Part shown: positions 20,393 through 32,340 of the stretch, piece by piece
Numbering within the stretch: position 1 is the stretch's first letter
Layout of the letters: every line of letters begins with the position of its first letter
From: Siphonodentalium dalli
Taxonomy: Eukaryota > Mollusca > Scaphopoda > Gadilida > Siphonodentaliidae
Length of the DNA stretch: 64,000 nucleotides
NCBI GenBank assembly: GCA_032622095.1
Contig: CP136067.1
Coordinates: 136,839,990-136,903,989, forward strand
Reading direction: 5' to 3'
Translations under genes and position numbers: made by a program
The notes under the pieces: generated by a model
Seen by the model: the letters and a program-made list of their open reading frames with translations, nothing else
What the model was told of the DNA's origin: nothing
Databases searched by the model: none

Positions 20393-21838
20393 TTAAATTT
20401 CTAGCAAATTCAAATCAGTCATACTGTATGTGACACATTCGATCCCGTATAGCATTCTTGGAAGCACATAAACATTCCATAGATTAATTGATACATTTGG
20501 AGCCAGACCATTTCTTCCATGTAGACCTGCACCCATCAGCGCATAAACAGTTCTTCGTCCTCTCTGGATTCTCTCATCAACATTTAACTTTCCTCCAATA
20601 TTTCTTTCCAGCCCAACATGTGTTAACTTATCTTCTGCAACAATCGGTTTTTCTTCAAACGTGAATGTCTCCAATGCAGGTATATCTTTTATGTTTAGTG
20701 ATAAGGCAGCACTCTTCATCGGATTTATCTTGTATCTATTTAAGCGTGAGAAATCTTCCACCTCCTTCAGCATTGCATTCATTTCCGACCCATCATGAGA
20801 CAAGAGTGCTACATCATCAGCACATGTTGTATGTGGAATCTGAATATGTCCGATCCTCGCACCGTTGTAATGACGCTCAATATTAAGCAGCATTGGATTG
20901 TTGAACCTTTTGTAGTGTACAGCTGATAGGACTCCTCCTTGTCTCACTCCCTGTTGTATATCAAATTGATGAGACAGTTCATTCTCCCATTTTACTCTCG
21001 TCGCCATGTCCTTATAGATGTTGTTAATCAATAGCCACACATCTCCCTGTACCTCATCCAGATATAATCTTCTCATCAGATGTGTATGTGGCACAACATC
21101 AAAAGCTTTCTGAGTATCAAGCGTGACAAGATGTAATGGTTTCTTTGATTCCTTTGCTTCATTCAGTACTTCTGTGATGATTACACCTGCATTAGTTGCA
21201 GACACCCCTTTGGTAAATCCTTTTTGAAGCTTGGATTGCGTCAGGTTTAATTTCTCTGATGATGTTTTGATCAGAATATTTTCAATCACTTTAAGGACAA
21301 TAGGAGTGACTGTGATGCCTCTGTACTTAGTTGGTAGAATCTCTTCATCTTTCTTATGTACCGGTGTAAGAACTCCAATCTTCAAAATATCTGGGACTTT
21401 CTTCTGTTCAAAACATTGATTGATGAAGTCAGGTAAAAACTTGATGACCGACAGCCCTCCCATTTTGATATGCTCTGCTTGAAGTCCTAGATGATCTTTT
21501 GATTTCCCATTCTTCAAACTGCTTATTATCTTTTCAACTTCAATTTCAGAGATTATCGGTAATGGCATATGTTGATCACTGCAGAGAGATTCAATCGCTA
21601 ATATGTCCTTGTCAACTTCTTTATCATATGTATCATTGAATAAAGGATCCTCCAATGGAGATGCCAAACCCGCAAAGTACTCTGCCCATCCCTCTCTGAT
21701 ATCTTCACTTGATGATAGCGTCCTTCCATTGACAAATAGTTCCTTAGTGACTGTTGATTTATTTTGTCTCTGTTTATTCACTAATTTGAAGAATAGTGAC
21801 GAGTTTCCCCCCTTTGCCTGTACGTATAATCTCTTCAA
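20393..21838 (-). pseudogene. LINE ORF2: reverse transcriptase
   Basis: The reverse transcriptase motifs appear in order: SSLKNGKSKDHLGLQAEHIK, GVLTPVHKKDEEILPTKYRG with ITVTPI, LVTLDTQKAFDVVPH (the first catalytic aspartate), QGVRQGGVLSAVHY, and TTCADDVALLSHDG (the ADD box, with cysteine rather than the usual phenylalanine before A). The catalytic residues themselves are intact. The frame ends at NLLEI after thumb sequence and resumes in another frame at 20,382. The first codons used here (21838) are not a real start. The frame simply opens after a frameshift. Confidence 0.85.
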
Positions 21839-21936
21839 TCATCATCTTTCTATTGTTAACAGCCTCCAGTCTTTGAGCACTCCCCAGCAATCTCGAAGTC
21901 CTTTTCCTATTCATCAATAATCTATTTGTTGGAGAT

Positions 21937-23025
21937 TTAGGTTGCCCCCTGCGTCTTCCATTCCCAAAATGCTTTCTTAGACATCTTCACCGCTGCAGCA
22001 ATCTCTTCTGACCAAACCCGTTCCTTCTTCTTAACCTTGACCATCTCTTTAAACTTCGGAATACTCTTTTTTGCAGCTGTTTTGAGAACTTTTGGGAGAT
22101 CTTCTATCATTAGACCCATATCAAACTGTGACTGTGATTTCCCACTTTTAAGATGACATCTTACATAGTCCTCATATAGCTGTTGGTTGCAATTCTCCCA
22201 TTTTATACAGACTGGTACTTTATTGCATTCTTCTTTTCTCTCACCGGATAAAATCAATTTAATCTTCCCTGTGACTGGAACATGATCAGATGTATTCAAT
22301 TCACTTCTTTCAGCTATCGCAATATCTATTAGTAATTCCTGGTATTTCTTGTGGATAAAGATGTAGTCAATTTGAGACATGTCCCTCTCATTTGCGTGGT
22401 AAAATGTTGGCTGCATGCACACGATACTCTTCATTCCAATCTCATCTGCTGCACAATCAAGCTTGACATCTCTCCTGTTATTATCCCTCATCAAAAGAGA
22501 AGCGTTCCAATCCCCAAAGTAAATTATTATATGGGTATCTCTATACTTCTTCAAAATTTCTGTGACCTCATCTAGATATGATCCAAATCTTTCTTCACTA
22601 TCAGCATCTCCCCTTGAAGGCATATACACATTAATTAAACAGATCGGTGGTTCTACAGATATTTCCACTACTATAAGATTGGGGGATCCATCTGGCAACA
22701 TTTTGGTGACAGGAAATTTCTCTCTTTTGAGTAACGTGGCAACACCTCCGTATCCTCTTGGCATCTCTTGCGGTGATATAATGTTATCTTCATCAACTGA
22801 TTTGGAGTAAGTTGTATGAGAATCCTGAAATTCTTCCAGAAATCCTTGTTGGTATTTATATAGCCAATGTTCTTGAATACATAGGATGTCGCATTGATCT
22901 AGTAGTTGCTGTGTATATATCTGGTTACTCTTGATGTTTTTTACATTTATTGTCATGATGGTAATTACATGCTCATTGCTGATTGAAGATGCCGCCATGT
23001 CACTTCCGAGGCTCGGCCCCCGCAT
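21937..23025 (-). pseudogene. LINE ORF2 N-terminus: AP-like endonuclease
   Basis: The frame shows the motifs of the exonuclease-endonuclease-phosphatase fold in order: TINVKNI, then CIQEHWL with the catalytic glutamate, GYGGVATL, GDWNASL, QIDYIFI, and near the end SDHVPV with the catalytic aspartate and histidine. In CR1-like elements this domain nicks the target site for reverse transcription. The frame stops after WEWKTQGAT. The continuation, QPKSPTNRLLMNRKRTSRLL, is in another frame, so a frameshift separates it from the reverse transcriptase. Confidence 0.82.
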
Positions 23026-24878
23026 AAAAAATGCTGTGAGTCTTGACTTCTATCCACTTCATCAACTGCATCTTCTGTTTCATTAATGTTATTTGATGTA
23101 TTTCTGATACAAGTTTTCTCCATTATAACAGTCTTCAGAGGGTGCTGTGGGTTGTGACTTCTATTTGTTTCCACATCAGCAATAACTGAAGGTAGATGAC
23201 TGATTTTATTTGTATCCACATTAGCAATGACTGATGACTGATGAATAGTTTTATTTGTATCCACATCAGCAATAACTGAAGACTGATGACTGGTTGACTG
23301 ATTTGGTATTTCTTCTTGTGATCTGTAGATATCAGGTTGAGTTTCAGAACTACCGGTACTTGTACCGGTATATGTTTGCTGTAACTTGGTGTCCATACCC
23401 CTTTTAGATATCTCTATCCTGTTATCTTCGAAGCATCGATCCCTTCTTCTTGTGCTGTCCGACTTATTTGTTTCATTATCAACATAATTATTCATGTAGT
23501 CATTTCGGGTATATCGCCATGAATTTTGGACAAATCTCTTTCTCCGATTCTGAATTTGTTCCCTTCCATTCAATACTGGGTGCAGTAGCATGTTTCTGTA
23601 AGGACCATTGACAGCATTGTTGACATAATGTGGATTACATGTACTCACATTTGGATGATACAGATGTTGGCCTTCATAAGAACTTGGAGGTGGATTATTT
23701 ATACCGGTATGTGTATGAAATAGTTGCTGGCTTTCAGATGAAATTGGTGGTGATACATGTTGGTTTGTTAATATGGAGTTTTTCATTGTCTGGATCTCCT
23801 GTTCTTGAATTTTAGATTGAATCTTCATTATGCTTACTTCCATCTCGATGTTCTTCCTTTTCAGCATTTCAAATTCCAGATTACAAGGATGTTGAGACTC
23901 CCAGTTACATGTATTATACAAGTTTTGCTTGTTACCTGTATAACCTAGAGGTATAAATCCAGGTGGAGGTGTTACTGTGTTAAATGTAGGTCCGTCAATT
24001 CGTACTTGCTTTTCAGTGGTATCAGGAATTGCAGCCACCTTCATCCTCAATATTCGGTTGGATGAGATTGATGAGATTGTTCACAAAGTTCTTGTTCTCG
24101 TAACTGGATCTTCTTTTCTTTCAATGCCAATTTTCGTTCTCTCGATTTCAAATCCTTCAGAGCAACTGTACTAGTAACCTGATCCTGTTCTTTGCTACCG
24201 GAAGTTCTCTCCAGAGTATTACATCTATCTTCATCATCATGCTGACTGTCACAAACGTCTTTGATGTTTGTTTGCGATGATAGATTACATGTTGCTGAAT
24301 CTGACACATGCTGTATGTCATAAACTCCATTTAGAGAAGTTACCATTGATGTTTGTGATGCATCTTCTAATGTTGAGATATTCATTTACATCAGGACCAC
24401 TTCTTATTTGTCTATCAATGCCTGTGACAGTTGGACCTGAAAATCTGGAAGAGGAACAAGATGGTGCAGCTGGTACTTTCATTTGATCGTCTAAAGTGGA
24501 ACACCCAGGACATACATAGTTATAGTCCGGAACAGATTCAGTTTGTTCAATTGTTGCAACTGAGAGCTGCAGACATTGGTAATGCATCCAATTTGAGCAC
24601 TGTGGACACAATACAGCATCTTCTTCAGCCGGATTCAAGCACAAATCACAAACAGCATCTATGACTTCTGATCCTGCAATAGACGCTAAAGTTTCACTTT
24701 CGACTGAGTATTGTTGACTGTCAGCAGTCTCTTCACTTTTACCAGACACACGCCTATCTATAAGATGCTTACTTCTTGAATCAGATGTTATGTTATCTCG
24801 AAATTTCTTTTGTGAAGATTGAGACAGGATATCTTTAAACATGTCATCTATTTCTTCAATCTGGGTCAACTCGAACAT
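22965..24878 (-). pseudogene. LINE ORF1: PHD finger, coiled coil, linker
   Basis: The first frame (24878-24318) begins MFELTQIEEIDDMFKD and contains a C4HC3 PHD finger: CDLCLNPAEEDAVLCPQC, then WMHYQC, then a final YVCPGC pair. The second frame (to 24047) has a basic coiled-coil run, KDLKSRERKLALKEKKIQLR. The third (24050-22965) begins MRMKVAAIPDTTEKQVRIDG and is rich in glutamine, asparagine and serine, with a threefold 'VIADVDTNK' repeat around 23,170-23,280. The frames overlap by small shifts, which fits single-base indels in one original ORF. In the family this protein is thought to bind the RNA or chromatin. The end of ORF1 overlaps the start of ORF2 by about 60 bp. Confidence 0.75.
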
Positions 24879-25153
24879 ACTGAATATCGAATGTTTATAT
24901 TATAATAAAGCCGTATGTCTAACTTCACAAACCTCGGACTTCATAATGAATTTAGTCATCAGTCGATAGTCTTTTTGAAGTTTTCTGTCAGTGTCATCAG
25001 CCGAACACTATCTATCTATCTATAGGTTTATCCTAACCTTCATCATGTTGAAGTTTTAAAGGAGGCGCATGATTGTGTAGCTATACAATTTTGATGTGCA
25101 ATATTTTTGGTGAATTTTGGATTTTATTTAAAAACATAAACGCTAGAGTACAT

Positions 25154-27879
25154 GGGTCACCCTATTTACCGAGAACAACCGAGAACAACCGAGAACAAGG
25201 TTTAAAATGCCTTATATACATTAAATATAGTGTTTTATTTGAAATATCTACAGTAGACATCAATATTTTCATTAAAATGTTTACTTTTATGCATTTAACC
25301 GACATATTGTTAACAAATTGTAAGCGCCACCGAGCGACGATCTCGTTTAACACACAGCGTATCGGCTTAATTAATTAAGCTTGTTCTCGGTTTGTAGTGT
25401 CTTCTCGGTTTGATAATTAAGCTTGTTCTCGGTTTGTAGTGTCTTCTCGGTTTGACACGAATTTAAACTTCCATCAGCTTTTATCCGGGCTTTGGACCGG
25501 CAGACAACGTGCCCCTATGTTTTGTTTAAAGTGCTTGTGCTGTTTCACTTATTACAGCACTCGAGCTCAACCATTTGAGACTCGGCACATTTACCCCATC
25601 TAAGGGGAGTGTGTAACATTGCCCTTTGGGACTTTTTTTTTTGTCTGTTGATAGCAAAACAGTCGAAGGAGCTGATACGAATTGTAGAATTTGTTTTAGA
25701 CGTCTATCTCTTCGTTCCGGTGGCAAGTTTACCCAAATTTGATGTCTTACTTTGAATTTTTCCGCTAACTGAAAGTCACCAGTTGAGTGCAGCGCACTTC
25801 TAATATCCCTGAGTTGATCATTTACAATTTCATAAAGTCTGTCTGTTAAGTCTGGGAGTTTTAATATTTTCCAATCGGTTGATAATTTTATAATATTATT
25901 CATTGATTCACAATTGTTATTAGTCCAAAATTTAGGAATGTTTTTATTTTGCTTTCGAGCGTCAAATATTTTAGTTCGTAAACTCGGCATGAATGAATTT
26001 GTCAAATATCGTCTGTTTTGCGTAAGTATGTCAGCTTCTGTCTCATCGTATGTCTGACATTGTCAATTGTCGTCAGAAGTCCAGTCTTTGTATTGAAAAC
26101 CTTATTGATTACTTTTTGCACAGTCTCGTCATTGTCGGTCTTTTTATTTTATGGAGAAGATTGTCCTTAAGATGGCCTGTGCATAGTGTATGCGTGCTAT
26201 TTGGAAAACAAGATGTTATGGCATTCACAAGTTACAATTCATCACCAGTTCCAAATGTTATTTATCTTGTGAAATGGCTGCTAATTTACTTGATAAATAA
26301 GATAAAAACCGATGGTAAGATTAAAAAGTACCATCCCAATGCAACATCAAAGGTCCTAAAAGTATTGGCGGATCTGAAGTTGATTTCCTTATAATATTAG
26401 GGTTTTTAAAAATAATAGTTGTTACATAGCAAGATGCAAGATTAAATGTTCCGTCGATACCAATTATAGATCCAGTTTCAATTGCTGATTTGAGAAGTAG
26501 GATTTGTTCTTCCAAGTGACAGATTACAGAAGGTGTTTTTTTGCATCAGTTGTAATTATTTCTTTAATATATTTCTCACCTACAATGGTATGCAGTCACA
26601 CATCGCAGTGATTAACTAACAGTAACACATATTAACTCAATTAATTCTAATCACCAAACAGACCCAGGTCCCGTTAATTAACACTTAGGCACGACTCATG
26701 CCTTTGTGTTACCGCCAGCCGAGAACATGGCGGCGACGTTTCAAGTTCTCGGTATCCGTAAAATAACTACATATATGTCATTTAAATGGTCAAATATGGT
26801 ACAATATCTACTTAAGAGTGATATATACACTATACTTGGGGACATTATTATGACTTATTACGTGCGCTCGCGCAACAGTATGGCGATCAGACAGATTCGT
26901 AACTTGGTAGCTTGGTGTCACACTCCATGACGTCACCAAAAACGACGTAAAACCCCCTGTGGCGTTCTGACATTTTTACTGTGCCGCGTTTTTGCTATGT
27001 TTATTTTATGTGTTGTTTTCGATTATTTGTTTGTCGCCGATATCGCCATTTGTCAGGATTCCCTGTTTCTATATTTAAAACTGGCATGCTCGTAGTTGGC
27101 CTCGATTTCGATTTTTTCTCCCAGGTCAAAATTCGTCAGAGTTATGACAAAAATAGATCGACCTACATTTTCTCCATCAGAAATCTACATCAAAGAGTCT
27201 ATAGACTCCTTCGGGACCTACATAGACTCCTTCATTTGGGTATTTTCACTTATAATTGGGAAGTTTTATCATTTTTGGTTCGTACGAAGACCTCTTTTTA
27301 TCGTGCGGGAAAAGAGAGACATTCAAAACGCGATTTCGTAATTCGACGCAATAGGCTGAATAGCCTAACCTTCAGCAGAGTTCCGGGTCAAATACGACGA
27401 ATGACGTAACACAAAACAAAACGCATTTGTTAATTATTATTACATAAAATGATCGTTATTTATTAATTATTGATTAATTATTGATATTTATTGTTGCATA
27501 TTGGCTGCTATCAATATTTACAAAAATAGTACTAATTATTTCTTATAATTGCTCCTTTGGTCAACTTTGACTATCGGAAAATGAAAATATGCCGCTGAAA
27601 AAAATGTAATTGATATTAAAGTCTCATCCTTTCGGCAACATGGAATTGGTTTTAATTACTTAAATGATTAATATAGTAATTTGCCTTTTATCTGTGATGA
27701 AATGAGAAATGGTAATTGTCTTTTTTTGCTAACATTAAATAAAATAAAATAAATTAAGTAAAATACAGTGAAATTATTTTTTAAATTATTGTTTATTACA
27801 TTTTTGCGCACGTTGGCATCTCTCTGAGTGCATTCTAGTTTATAATGTTCTCGGTTGTTCTCGGTAAATAGGAGGTCCG
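25154..27879. mobile_element. Second MULE element, 2.7 kb, CCGAGAAC-repeat ends, 8-bp TSD
   Basis: CCTATTTACCGAGAACAACC near the left end is mirrored near the right end (27,840-27,872). GAGTACAT flanks both sides (25146-25153, 27880-27887). The outermost 9 bp of the inverted repeats match only partly, so the exact tips are less certain than the TSD. The motif CCGAGAACAA is tandemly repeated at the left end. A further cluster, CTTGTTCTCGGTTTGTAGTG twice, sits at 25,379-25,455. Interior: a broken MULE transposase on the minus strand (25,526-26,515). 26,700-27,840 is non-coding apart from short frames. Confidence 0.75.
25526..26515 (-). pseudogene. MULE transposase, frameshifted remnant
   Basis: Read on the minus strand the pieces appear in the expected order. 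First comes IIGIDGTFNLASCYVTTIIF with KNPNIIRKSTSDPPILLGPL (catalytic DGTF block, 26,515-26,321). Next is a block in shifted frames reading like NAITSCFPNSTHTLCTGHLK (about 26,180-26,230), which corresponds to the C..HxK part of the core. Last is a 159-codon frame (26,005-25,526) with KFWTNNNCESMNNIIK, the conserved 'W.NNN.ES.N..K' motif, and LPDLTDRLYEIVNDQLRDIR. The N-terminal part is missing and several frame breaks occur. Molluscs and other lophotrochozoans carry many proteins of this group (established family knowledge). Confidence 0.78.
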
Positions 27880-27887
27880 GAGTACAT

Positions 27888-28980
27888 CTATACTCTAGAG
27901 TAGGATAACAAACAAGTTCAACAAAGACACATTTTAGTTAACAAAGGCGTCAGATGTCTTATTCTGTGCTGTCGGTCAATAAAGAGCGTTCAGCCATGCA
28001 GCTGCAGTGTAAAATACTACTTTCGATTTCATTTTCAAGACACGATAATTCGGATAAAGACAACACTAACCCGACTAAATTACCCCTTTCCCCAAGTCAT
28101 TATTCCGTGGTTGGACGGTAATATGTTTTTAGAAATCTCTTAAATCGGATGTCTTTTGAAATGAGTTGTCCAGCTGAGAAAAGCTGCGAGAATTATAAAA
28201 TCAACTCGAATTTACCAAGAATGGTTACGACTGGAGTGTACAGGCGTGATTCTCATTCATATGTTTTTTACGGACAAAAATTTATCGAAACACAATCATA
28301 TTAAGAAAACTGTACGTGTGTGAAGATACTTAATAGCTTATTTCCTTTCCTATCTATGTTACAATTAATTATAAAGATAGCAATTAAAAGCTATACAGCT
28401 ATAAATACTACAAAAGGATGTTAGTAGGCAAATAATTTATTCATTATAGTTTTGACTATATCGTCGTGTGATATCCCGATCCACATCCTTTAATTGAAGA
28501 CTTTAGAGTGGCCTCCCTTCATTCTCAAAAGTGTTCGAAAGCAGACGAATTTTGAATCTTAAATATTGTTAAAAGTTCTGACAGGATATGAGTATTAGCA
28601 TTATTAATAAGATGGCTCGACTATATGCATACAGATTTATGTATCTGCATCATTTCATTATATGAATTGATTATAATAAAATTTAAGTCTAAAATAAGAA
28701 ATTCAAATTGGGAAAATTTTGAACCAAATTTCCAAAAATTGAAAAAATAAATCTCGCCTTCAACTTCACGTTCGATGGATTCATTCACTGATTCAACTTT
28801 CACTTTGAATTGCTTCATTCAAATATTTAAATCATATGGTAGCCCATTAGTCAATTTAGTGCCAACACATACAAATAATTGAAATATATCGGTAATAACT
28901 TGCAGACCATTCATTGGCAATGGCATTATTAAATCGCAAAACCACTGTGGCCGGCCCAGTGTGGGTGATATGCTCCTCGA
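27888..28980. other. No recognisable feature
   Basis: AT-rich sequence. A short phrase GATGTCTTATTCTGTGCTGT followed by a CAATAAAGAGCGTTCAGCC-like run (27,952-27,995) also occurs in variant form at 14,288-14,326, so a dispersed repeat begins or ends there. No exon or transposon end was found. Confidence 0.35.
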
Positions 28981-28984
28981 TTTC

Positions 28985-29345
28985 TCATTCCGCCCGAGCA
29001 AAGTCCAATTCCGTTGTGAGTTTTTCCAATTGTCGACCGAGCAATTTTCAAATTTACCGGCAGAAAAACTTATAAAGACAGATAAGCTAGATTAAAGTCA
29101 ATAAAGTCAAAGATACGTTTTACTAACTACGGTTTAATAACATATTATTATGTTAATTTTTAACTCTACTAGGCTCTACTAGTACTAGTACTAGTAGTAG
29201 TAGATAGCTTCAACCGGGACATGTCCCAAAAAAGCCTAGCAAAATGCTGTAATCAGTGATTTATGTTTTTGCTCCGATTCCCGCCGTGTAGCCACTGTAG
29301 GTTCTGTTATCGCCCAAGTAAGTTAAATTGTCGCCCGAGCAATAC
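28985..29345. repeat. Scattered TTGTCGCCCGAGCAA motif and ACTAGT microsatellite
   Basis: CGCCCGAGCAA occurs near 28,992 and 29,331, with variants TCGACCGAGCAA at 29,033 and TCGCCCAAGTAA at 29,310. An ACTAGTACTAGT microsatellite lies at about 29,177-29,204. The origin is not clear. Confidence 0.4.
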
Positions 29346-29705
29346 TATTTAGATTTCAACTATACTAGAAACGTCTAGTTTTCTAGCGATAGACGTCTCC
29401 ATGGGACGGCCCTTAGCTTTTGTCTTCAAAATGAAGACGAGAGTATTAAAGGGGCATGCATTGAGACTCTTTATGCAGTACATTTTCGGATATTGTTATG
29501 AAATATGTTATCATTCAATGTCTTCATTTTCCTGATATATTTTTTATTAAACAGTATTCGTCGTTGAAAAATTTCCTATGTCAGTTTCGCATCGGAAGTC
29601 TAACATTTTACTTTGAAATTGTGCCGAGCGACGTATATATATATCGATTAGCAGGGCAAATAATCAACAAGAATAACTATATGGCTTTTGTTCTCAAATA
29701 ATCTC
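29346..29705. other. No recognisable feature
   Basis: A 67-codon frame at 29,498-29,701 has no recognisable motif. Nothing else stands out. Confidence 0.3.
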
Positions 29706-30149
29706 GATTAGATTTTCCCGTATTGTGCTTAAGCGCAATTAGAGATTCCTTATTGCGCTAAAGCGAAATAAGATGATCCTTACTACTATTGCACTTAAGC
29801 ACAATTACATTTCTGGCTCCTCATCAGTATTACGCTTAAGCCCAATTAATATCTCCCTCATGAGATCACCCCTCTGTGCAAATAGTAGAATCCGAATAGG
29901 CCAACATGTGGACAGTCACCAGCTGTGCACCCATTGCACTGTGGACTACACCATTTGAATTACAGGGTGGTTATGTAATGTGGCTGATTGTGTTTGAGGG
30001 GAATAAGGAAGATTATTTTTTTATTCCACTTAAGCCCAATTAGCTCTCATCGCACTTAAGTGCAATAAGAATGTTCCTTATTGCACTTTAAAAGTGCAAT
30101 TAGATATTCCCTTTTGCGCTTGAATGCAATAAAATATACATTATTGCGC
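29706..30149. repeat. CTTAAG-rich array, TTGCGCTTAAGCGCAATT type
   Basis: Imperfect palindromes such as TGTGCTTAAGCGCAATTAGA and TTGCACTTAAGCACAATTAC recur every 30-50 bp with TTCCTTATTG spacers. A unique insert lies at about 29,860-30,010. The array continues at 30,616-30,709 and 31,168-31,190, split by two TTAA elements. Confidence 0.75.
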
Positions 30150-30153
30150 TTAA

Positions 30154-30611
30154 AGGTACTCAACCCGTAAAGAGGGTCCCCATCTCAACAGATTCCAACA
30201 ACAACAATCCGATCAGAGGGTCCTATATTACTATTTCTTTGGCTTTGGGGGTAAAAAATATTTGATTCGAGTCGAGGAACCCATCAAACAAAGCTCAGAG
30301 TTATTAGATATTGATTTTTCAAATTTGTTATGTTCTCGAGATGAGTACCAATAACTGCCGTAATCTGCTCTGGATGTGTACTCCAAATCTATTCAAACAG
30401 ACAAGGATGAATAACTCTAAAATCAAGTGGCAATTTTGACTGAGTTCTGGGCCAGATAATATTCCCGATAATGAAAAATAATAGATTTCTAAAATCGATA
30501 TCTAACAAATCTGAGCTTTGATGGGTGACTTCCTCGACTCGAATCAAATATTTTTGACCCCCGAAGCCATTGAAATAGTAATTGAGAGGAGTTTTATCGG
30601 GTTGAGTACCT
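30154..30611. mobile_element. TTAA-flanked foldback MITE family G, copy 1
   Basis: AGGTACTCAACCCG at the left is mirrored by CGGGTTGAGTACCT at the right, between TTAA at 30150-30153 and 30612-30615. Arms also share TATTTGATTCGAGTCGAGGA with its complement, so the unit folds back over most of its 458 bp. The TTAA targets are those inside the palindromic cores of the surrounding CTTAAG array. Confidence 0.82.
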
Positions 30612-30615
30612 TTAA

Positions 30616-30709
30616 GTGCAATTAGATATTTCCTTATTGTGCTTAAGCACAATCAGATCTTCCCCTAATAATATTGCGCTTAAGTGCAATTAGAGATTCC
30701 TTATTGCGC
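30616..30709. repeat. CTTAAG-rich array, middle part
   Basis: Two to three further units such as TTGCGCTTAAGTGCAATTAG lie between two TTAA elements. Confidence 0.7.
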
Positions 30710-30713
30710 TTAA

Positions 30714-31163
30714 AGATGCATAATCCGAATTAACGATCGTAAATTAATATTTCCTTGGCTTCGGTGGTCAAATATTTGATACGAATCGAGGAACCACTTA
30801 AATTGACATCAAAGTTCAGAGTGATTTTTGGAATCTATTATTTTTCACCATGCACCGATCATTTCAGTGGCCCATGCAGTAAATGGTCGACGAGAAGACG
30901 GTCTCGGACCAAATTGCGGATGAAGGTGGATAACTCTGAAATCAAGTGGCTTTTTGTGTCAAATAATTGACAAACCGGCAAAATTTCATTGAACAAAATG
31001 TTGATAAATAACAGGTTTTGGGAAATTTTGTACTGTAGTTGACTGGTTAACATTATTTTTGGCCAATTAATCGATTCTGATACCTGGAGCAGCATTTTTT
31101 TTTTAAAACGTTGTTTTTTTTTAATCTGATAATATGGGGACCATCGAATCGAATTGAGCACCT
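30714..31163. mobile_element. TTAA-flanked foldback MITE family G, copy 2
   Basis: Flanked by TTAA at 30710-30713 and 31164-31167, again inside the CTTAAG array. The left end AGATGCATAATCCG is diverged. The right end GAATTGAGCACCT matches the family. The internal ATTTGATACGAATCGAGGAA corresponds to copy 1. The two arms are less similar than in copy 1. Confidence 0.72.
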
Positions 31164-31209
31164 TTAAGCTCAATTATTTATTAAATGTCAATTTAGATTC
31201 CCACCAGGG

Positions 31210-31550
31210 AAGAATCCAGAGATAATTTGGGGACACCTGTTTCCAGCAGAGGATATGTACGGTACCGGTATCCCAATATAACTTTAAAATATGGCTTCTA
31301 CACTGAACCAACACAGATACAGACGCATATATTATAAATATGACATAATATTTCCGATTTTAAAATTCAACATGCAAATGAAGGCTGTATTGCAACTACA
31401 GATTTTTTATTTACATCGCATATTGTTGAATTGCCTTGAAAATTCGGGTTGACTCAATACTGTCCACTAGGAATTTGGGGTCATTTGGGCTTCTCATGTT
31501 TGGGCGCACATACCTGTAACAGGTATCAAAACAGCCCTGGAAATTTCCGT
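31210..31550. repeat. Diverged partner of segment 38,120-38,640
   Basis: From AGAATCCAGAGATAATTTGG through TTTCCAGCAGAGGATA, then ATTATAAATATGACATAATA and AGGCTGTATTGCAACT, the order matches 38,120-38,640. This copy lacks the 182-bp family K element that interrupts the other copy. Confidence 0.75.
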
Positions 31551-32029
31551 GATTCCCACATACATGTACATGTATGTTTGGTGTTTTTAATAAAGTACCT
31601 CAAGATATTATAGGAAAATATAAAAACATCGCATCAAAATCAACACCATTGATGTTGAAGAATGAAGATCTGTTGTAGTATAAGATACTAATTCATTGTA
31701 CTTAGTCAATCATTATTGTACAATTTACCGTCACGTAGAACGGTCGTGATTAAGCCAGCAAAATGAAGCAATTAACTGGATTATGGTAAACATTTATCCA
31801 TGTCAGGAATCGGAACGCTGAAAATGTGCGTGTCGTGAATCGGAACACTCCTAAAACAGAATCGGAATGTATGGTAGTGTTACTTTGAAGGCATTATGCA
31901 GGGTTTCCGCCAAGGGGAAATTAATGAGTCCGTATTGGGGAAACACATAACGCGACGGGATGACCATGGTTCGTCCCGTACGGCCGAAAATTTTGTTATT
32001 TTACACTGAAAAGTACTCTTGAGTGCCTA

Positions 32030-32340
32030 ATATAAGTACAGGGTGGAATAATAGTACAGGTTGGAAAATGTCGCGTAACTGAATAATAGTACAGGGCGGA
32101 ATAAACGTACAGACTGGAAATATTAGTACCATACATCCCAACAAAACGCACCATCTGACTGGTTTACTGATGCCATGTGACAGAAATAGTTTCGATGGAT
32201 AGCCAGGTCTGTGAATCTACAGTGTGCTGATCACTGTCAACAATCAGAGTTCATTTATCTATGAATAACACAATTTAAGATTGGTGAATTATTTCTTTTG
32301 GTTAATTTAATAAACGTACAGGACCAAATAACGATCGTAC
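32030..32340. repeat. Short GTACAGG-TGGAA repeats
   Basis: AGTACAGGGTGGAATAATAG, AGTACAGGTTGGAAAATG, AGTACAGGGCGGAATAAACG and CGTACAGACTGGAAATA occur within 100 bp. Further CGTACAGGACC and CGTACATG motifs follow to 32,340. Confidence 0.5.

Larger units (their letters stand above)
19500..24960 (-). mobile_element. CR1-like non-LTR retrotransposon with PHD-finger ORF1, decayed
   Basis: Read on the minus strand the order is PHD finger, coiled coil and linker (ORF1), then AP-like endonuclease, reverse transcriptase and a C-terminal cysteine/histidine motif (ORF2). PHD-finger ORF1 proteins are known in CR1-superfamily elements of animals. At least four frame breaks interrupt the two frames (near 24,380, 24,050, 21,840-21,940 and 20,390) and a stop occurs at about 20,125, so this copy is dead. 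It is nearly full length, about 5.4 kb. The ends were set by coding content only. Neither a target duplication nor a tail repeat was found. Confidence 0.8.

Noticed and set aside
20665-22810. Plus-strand frames of 60-105 codons within 20.6-22.8 kb
   Set aside because: Antisense shadows of the LINE reverse transcriptase and endonuclease.
26050-26394. 114-codon plus-strand frame
   Set aside because: Antisense to the broken MULE transposase.
29706-30149. CRISPR-like appearance of the CTTAAG array
   Set aside because: Repeats are degenerate and palindromic with irregular spacing, in a eukaryotic context; no cas genes.
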